Origin: Deuterostichococcus epilithicus
Taxonomy: Eukaryota; Chlorophyta; Trebouxiophyceae; Prasiolales; Stichococcaceae
NCBI GenBank assembly: GCA_033439295.1
Contig: JAVTLE010000021.1
Coordinates: forward strand, 3,410,009 to 3,474,008
Reading direction: 5' to 3'
Length of the DNA stretch: 64,000 nt
Below, piece after piece: positions 58,076 through 64,000 of this stretch. Within the stretch, counting starts at the first letter, position 1; each line of letters opens with the position of its first letter. The position numbers were made by a program, and so were the translations under genes. Under the pieces are notes generated by a model. It saw only the letters and a program-made list of their open reading frames with translations, did no database searches and was not told where the DNA came from.

Positions 58076-61000
58076 TCAGAAACCACACACCGAAGGGCCC
58101 CCAGATCGCACCTTCGGTGCCGATTCCCACCCCGCAGCGGCCGCCTCCCGGTGCGCCTCATCCTCCGGAATCGGCGGCGCCATTTCGTACGGCGCGGCGT
58201 CCAGTTCCCGCAGGTGCTCACGCTTGAAGAAACGCGGCATGACGTACTGGCGGAAGGGTACCTGTGGTGCAAGAGAAGGAATCAGACTTCGGGTCCGATG
58301 GGGCCCACGGCTGGCATGGGGCTCCAGTGCGCGCCATGTTGAGGGAAGGGGTGGGCTGTGCATCTTGCAGATTGCAGCTGGTGAGGCGGCTGGAGGGCGA
58401 CACATGAGGCGGCGTGTTGCACCAAGAGCAGAAGGCAAGCGTGCCGCTTGCGCAGTTTGCGCTGGAGTATATTGTGCTGGAGGACAGGGGCCAGGTGGAA
58501 GGCGGAAGGAGGATGCGCAGCTCACCAGCGCCATGATGAACACTGGGAAAATGACACCCACGATCTGCAGGCAACAGCGAGCGACGCGTCAGTCAAAGCC
58601 ACGCTACAGCTTGACCTCAGCTTGCTGGGGCAGCTGCGTAGGATACCACATGATTTGCCTGCCAATGAACTGACACACCATGACACACATCGCATCGTAA
58701 CACACATTATACAATGGCGATACACCCTAGGATTACGAGTACAACGAGCAGAAAAGTTAGGTTGCGGCGCACCCCGGCCCAGGTGATGCCGTATACGGCA
58801 CCCAGGCCGGCCAGTTGCAGCAGCGTGAAGGCGGTGATGACGCGGAATGGCACCGTCTCGATGTACGGCGAGTGCCCTCGCTCCAACAGGCTGCGACATT
58901 ATTCATGAATGAGTGAGCTTGTCAAGGCAGAGCTTTCACAGTCTCGTCATGCGAAGGTGCAGAGCTTTGACAGTCTCGACATGCGAGGGTGCTGAAACAT
59001 CCGATGATGCTGAACAGCGCCCCGAACCGCGCCGCAACACCCGCAAGGGGCACGACTGGAAGCGAACCAAGGGCCACAGCGCTGCTTGTGACGGCAGAAA
59101 GACACGCCACGGATCTGCGCCGGCGCCTGGCAACACCAACGGAAAGTCTGACGCCAACGAGCTGCTTCGGCACACGCCGCGCCAAGGAAGCGGACAGCGG
59201 AGGAGGAGAGGGCGCGCTCACGCGTAGCGCTTGCGCGGGTCGGTGAACAGCAGCAGCAGGCGGTCCCAGAACTGGCTGCCGGGCAGGGAGTCCGCCGCCA
59301 TGTAGGCAAAGTAGCCCCACAGCACGGAGCTGGGGATGAACTTCAGGCCTGGCGTGATGCCTGCACGGCGGCAGGGCCACGGCCGTTTAGCAGCACGCGA
59401 TGCGGGTCAGGCTATGGCTGCCCAAGCCGCGATGCAGGCGAGCGCGGCGAGTCGTGGGGCTTTGCCCTCCGAGTGACAAATTGGATTATTGAGCTTGACT
59501 CATGGCAGCCTCCGGTCGGCACGGGCACAGACACCTCAGGACAGCGTCCTGCCGATGCGGACACCAGAACACTCGTGGCAGATCAGATGATGCAGCGAGA
59601 CAGTCCCACCGAGGCATGCCCTAGAGCAGGCCCTGCATCAGCCCGCTCACGCGCTGCTCCTCGACCACCAGCTGTACCGCCGGGACCCCTCATGGCAGAG
59701 TCAGGTGGCGCGGCAAGGACACCCACCGAGGCATGCGCCGCAGAGCAGGCTCTGCAGCAGCCCGCTGACGCGCTGCTCCTGGACCTCAACCGGCAGCACC
59801 GCGGCGTCCAGCTCCCGCTCCGCGTCAAAGCCGCCGCCGCCGCGGCCTGCGACCGGCACGTCGCCGGGCCCGGCGCCCGACGTGGTCGTGCTGGGCATGC
59901 TGTGGGGGCCGCCTGCGCAGATGGATTGGGAACGCAAGGTCCTGGCTGCGGCACCAGCCGTGTACGTATCTGCAGCACTTCGAATTTTGCATTTTGCAGG
60001 CACGAGGAGGCTGGCAGATGTGTAGGTGTGAGACAGACGGCAGAGCAGGTAGCTCCAGTGCGCGCACTTGCGGCGCCATCCTCCATGCGCCCGGTGCGCG
60101 TGGTTTCCGGCAGCGCCTCCAGCGCGCCGGCCGCCAGCGAGTTGATCTGCCGCCCCTTCTCGATCATGGCGTCGAAGACCTCGCCGCGGCTCTCGCCCTC
60201 GTGCTCCTCCGCGGCTGCAGGACACCGAATCGCACCCTAACTGACCTGCTGGATGAACTCTGTTCTTCTGTGCGGGCACAGCTATTTGGTGGTGCAGGTT
60301 CAAGACCCGTGACAGAGCAGAGACCGTGACAGAGCAGAGGAGTCCACAGCAGAGGTGAGTCGCGCAGTGTCCGGGCCCAGCGAGCAAGGCTGCACAGCAG
60401 CGCTGTGTCAGCAGAAAATCCTCAGCGAGAAGTGGCAGCGGATGGCGCACTTTTCTTGAGCGCGTCCCTCACGATCTGCTGCTTTAGCGTCGCCAGGCTG
60501 CGCGTATGCATGGGAGCCTGTGCCACGGCAATCACGTGCTGAGCTCTTCAGAAATGAACATGTTTGTCGCACCTGCATGTCCTACAGGCTGTAGCGGAGG
60601 TGTCGGCTCGGTGATGCAGCGTTCGGGGTGCAGGTGAAACGCTTTAACGCTTTTTCACGTTCAGAATGAGCACCTGCGGCAGCACGCCATTGATGGGCGG
60701 CAGCCCGAGGAGGCCAAAGGCAGCGGTGATGAGCCCCAGCAGTGCAAAATCGTAATTATACGCCGGCGGCTTCTTGAGGTTGAATTCCGGTGCCTGCGCT
60801 TGGAAACAGCCGAGAAAAAGGTGAGCGCCCCAGCCACACCGCCAGCATAGCGCCCTGGCACGTCCGCAACTCCTCGCCATGCAAGTCATGTTCGACATCC
60901 TTTAGAGGAAAAGATGAGATGAATAACACTTCAAATGCACCTGGGCTAGCTGCGATGACACGCTGTGGTCGAAGTAGAACAGGATGGTGATGATGAGTGC

Positions 61001-63409
61001 GGGAATTAGCGCGCCTGCAATGGCCCAGCCCGGCACCCTTGCCATGTCCTGCACCGGCACACAGTGGGATCACATATGCAGAGAGATTGTTTCCCTGCGT
61101 CTCGTGACGCCGATCTGTCGAGACACTGTACGTATTTACTTCGCGACGACCCGCCTTGCGCCCCTGAACACATCGCGGTCTGCTCGGCGCTGTGCTAACC
61201 CCTTGAACCAGTGCTCCCTCGAGCAGGATCGCGGCTGCGAGTGCAAAAGCGGGGAGGCGGCGTGTCGGCCGCAGCTCAGCGGGAGAACACGAGGAACATG
61301 CGCACCCCGGCAACGGTCCAAGTGGACTTGACCTCCCAGGTGTTGGGCATCTGCACGCGGCGGGGGATGCCACCCGGCGCCGGCGCCGCCACAGCATACG
61401 CAAGGCCGCTCCAGAAGACCACCATGAGGGGGACGCCGTAGTCAGCCAGCAGCGAGCGCAGCCAGCCGGCGCCAAGACGCCAGGACCTCGCCTGCGCGAG
61501 TGTCCACGATGGATGCCGCCGTTAGCCGGCGCAAAGGCGTCCAGCCCGTGGTCAGGTCCCCGAGGAAGGCATCGGGGGCTGCTGAGGACGAGACGTAGGC
61601 TTTGTGCAGAGGGCAACGAGCTTCCTCTGAGTCCTGTCTGAAACTTGAACGCAAGTTGAGTAGCGGACCGTGTATGTGCGCACACGACTTCAGCGGCTTC
61701 ACTGCCTGGAACCATGTCAGTGGCCCGGCCCTATTTACACATCACAGAGGGCCCAGGACACAGCGCACCTGCCGCACGAGAAGCGAGGTGAGCAGCAGCC
61801 CGGAGGACAGGAACAGGCCCCAGAGACCGTTCACCAGGCGCCACTCCGGCAGCAGAGCATCCCCCCTTCAGGCGAAAGGACGGGTGGGATGAGGTTGCAA
61901 GGCACCAGGGAGAACCACCACGACGACCTCAGGCTACAGAAGCGCCACGACATAAGAACCGTCACAAGGTCGCCTGTGCACGACACAGCCGTGACAACGT
62001 TTCGCAGTGGGAAGGGGCATGAGGCGGCAGCGTCGAAACAAGGCATCGCACGTTGGGGCGTCCAAGCCAGAGGGTCGCCCAAACTCTGCTTTGATGCCAC
62101 GCACGGCCTCTTGAACAAAGAGCACCTGTGGCAGATCGCCTCACTCATACTGTTTGCTCGGTTGCGATTCTTTGTTTTGACACAATGTCAGTGCTTACGC
62201 AAGTCAAGGTTGACAGCCAGCTCCACAGAAAGCGGCTGCGTTTCAGGGAAACATGCCGATTATGTTGAGGCGATGCGCACCGCAATCAGAGCGCCGAACA
62301 TCTCTCCGGCAAATCTTGTAAAGAGGTGTATGTACCGGCAGGCGCCGACAGCTGCCAGCAGTAGGATCATGGCGGCCGCCCAGACACATGTCCATGCGGC
62401 CCACGCCAAAAACAGCTCCGGCCCTGCGCAGCCGATGCGTCACCAGTCGTAGGCTTCCCTTCTAGTGAGCTGTCACTGACTGCCCGTCCACAGCCATGGC
62501 GACAAGGCAAGTCAGCAATCGACACGTCGCCCGTCTGGCAGAGCCTGCGGCGGCTGAGAAGTATAGTATGGCGCTAGCATGCAACAGCAGAAGCGCAGAG
62601 AAGCGGCGCCGCACCGAGGTCGGCCCTGTCCTTTGCGAAGTGATACATGTAGGAGTAGGTCAGCACAATGGGCTCCGCAACGCCCACGATCAGCAGCGGC
62701 TGTCCGCCGACGACCGCCTGTGGCAATTGGCATGCTGTCGTGAAAGAGCAGCGTCTGAAAAGTCAGGCACCGTAGCCGCTTGCCATTCATCTGCTGCCTT
62801 GCGAACTTCGAAATGGGAGATATGGGTACGCTTGTGATGGTCATTGAGATCAACAGTGCAGTGGCACGTGACACCGCGACACCCTGAGCTCGCCTGTATG
62901 ATGCCGGCCAGTGCAGTGGCGGTGAGTGTGTGCACACCAGACAGTATGCCATCTGCACGCCATGGGATCTGCATCAGCCCTACAGCATTCTCTCCGTTAG
63001 GCAGATGTCGCAGCCTGTGCGCTTCTTGACAGTCATGCGAGCGCGCGCGTGTCACAAACCTGTTTCCTGCACAAACTGCTCGCCAAAGGCTAGCGCCGGA
63101 ATGGCGCTACAGAAGAAGATGTACACTGCGGGAGCCAGTACCCTGCACCAAAAGAAGAGCGTAACAACGTCGGCATGCTGCGTACAGGTTGCCGGAATCA
63201 GTGCTTGGCAATTCCTCCGAAAGGCGCAGCGCAGGAGCGCACTGCCCAAGGACAGGGTCTTACACCCACGACGCCAGAAGCTTTCACCACCTGTGTTTGG
63301 AGTTCCAGCCCTCGACCCAGTCATTTTTGTACCACGGCAGCCTGCCTCTTACGTCCTCGGGTATGCCAGAGTTCAGCGGCCACTTGAGGCTGCGCCGGCG
63401 GGGCGGCAT
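58076..63409 (-). CDS. SLC4/BOR1-family anion transporter (borate or bicarbonate)
   Basis: A multi-span membrane carrier of the HCO3-transporter family, closest in motifs to plant and yeast BOR1 borate exporters. Seventeen exons close in phase: 63409-63291, 63142-63060, 62952-62894, 62717-62615, 62423-62281, 62125-62052, 61865-61769, 61491-61306, 61048-60941, 60793-60674, 60517-60451, 60214-60068, 59846-59727, 59360-59222, 58890-58773, 58564-58526, 58261-58076; 635 residues. Signatures are [136 protein letters not shown], and RELDAAPYE. The intron 62893-62718 needs a GC donor (CAG/GCGAGC) to join IIQ to AVVGGQ. One exon end is duplicated as a relic at about 59605-59680. The C terminus could extend through further exons. 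Confidence 0.93.
59605..59680 (-). repeat. Decayed duplicate of a transporter exon end, inside the next intron
   Basis: About 75 bp at 59605-59680 repeats 59722-59800, offset 117-119 bp. The original encodes [13 protein letters not shown] and ends at the CTCG/GTGGGT donor. The copy keeps the same donor but has an in-frame TAG after the equivalent of QGLL, plus small indels. Confidence 0.85.
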
Positions 63410-64000
63410 GGCTGCTGTCTGGCAGTCGCGATGGGCTTGCAAACGACCACTGCAAGGAGTGTGTCAGATCAAGTGCGGCCCTTCCTTCTGATCGACTCCC
63501 TTCTAGCCCTCTGATGTCGCTGCCGGGTCACGCCACAACTGACTCAGGCTGACCCTTCCCGAAACCGAGCGGGATCACGATGCAACTGCTGTGTGTGGTT
63601 GGTGGCTAGGCGCGAGTGCACCGCCCTGTCGAGACGCGATCCGAAACGAAGGGAGGAAGGAAGAAAAAAGCGACCGCAAGTTAGTGGTGCGAGGGCCAAA
63701 TGACTAAAGCTTCGGAGTGACGTCAGGACCTCAGGGGGTATGAATGTAGACGAGCAATTTGCAACTACTTCCAGCAGGGCAGCTCAATATCTCCCAGAAA
63801 GCCAGGAAGCATTTCGAGTTATAACTGTCTTCTAAATGCACTGAAACATGATCGAGTTTGCGCAAGGCTATGCTCCGCGAAATCCCAAGGGAACTCATCG
63901 GAAAATCAATCTGCGACAATAAACCCAGTGGCTTGGATTGCCAACAAGCAGCTACGCTTGCACGCCTCGGGGACTTCGTAGTCCCAGCAAAGCAGCGCCA
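63410..64000. promoter_or_regulatory. Upstream region of the SLC4/BOR1-type gene
   Basis: 591 bp to the window edge, upstream of the minus-strand transporter start. Presumably its promoter and 5' UTR. The right half is AT-richer than the genes. No further gene recognised. Confidence 0.4.

Noticed and set aside
61190-61262. Hydrophobic minus-strand segment as an extra transporter exon
   Set aside because: Lies between exons that already join in phase at a conserved block (TVAG-DMARVPG); treated as intron.
1-64000. Mobile elements and viral insertions
   Set aside because: No reverse transcriptase, integrase, transposase, capsid or long terminal repeat pattern was recognised; the repeats found are short local duplications.

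Overview
This is nuclear DNA of a green alga (Chlorophyta, possibly a trebouxiophyte; the class is inferred). Three things point there: LHCBM-type and LHCA-type chlorophyll-binding genes, very intron-dense GC-rich genes with many GTGCGN and GTGAGN donors, and runs of alanine, glycine and glutamine inside conserved proteins. Genes lie on both strands as single transcription units; no operons, CRISPR arrays, rRNAs or convincing tRNAs were seen. Exon chains below were built by hand from conserved protein blocks, splice-site dinucleotides and codon phase. Where every phase closes I say so.

Layout. 1-5828 (+): 3' part of an EF-hand protein with two tandem p25-alpha (TPPP) domains. 7148-10498 (+): Pro/Ala/Gln-rich coiled-coil protein of unknown function. 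10991-15224 (+): Rab escort protein. 15850-18129 (+): major LHCII protein. 18130-28040: about 10 kb without a confident protein gene but holding two spliceosomal RNA genes, U1 (18605-18768) and U5 (about 21830-21966), and an orphan copy of the last U1 stem-loop. 28041-31292 (-): class I fructose-bisphosphate aldolase, divergent from 31610-34281 (+): a photosystem I antenna protein, with 317 bp between the starts. 35467-40883 (-): Ala-rich, probably plastid-targeted membrane protein of unknown function. 41128-43836 (+): HAD-family pyrimidine-5'-nucleotidase-like protein. 44677-about 46926 (-): unknown Ala-rich protein. 47945-51003 (+): secreted sialate-O-acetylesterase-like SGNH protein. 51287-56534 (+): redox-type plastid fructose-1,6-bisphosphatase. 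58076-63409 (-): SLC4/BOR1-type borate or bicarbonate transporter.

Functionally, four photosynthesis or carbon-metabolism genes (LHCBM, aldolase, LHCA, FBPase) lie within 41 kb, with vesicle-traffic, cytoskeletal and anion-transport genes between them. The most unusual thread concerns splicing: several introns begin with GC instead of GT, one antenna exon is 10 nt long, and four genes carry short tandem duplications that copy exon-intron junctions, some as decayed exon relics inside introns. Genes for two core spliceosomal RNAs lie in the same window.
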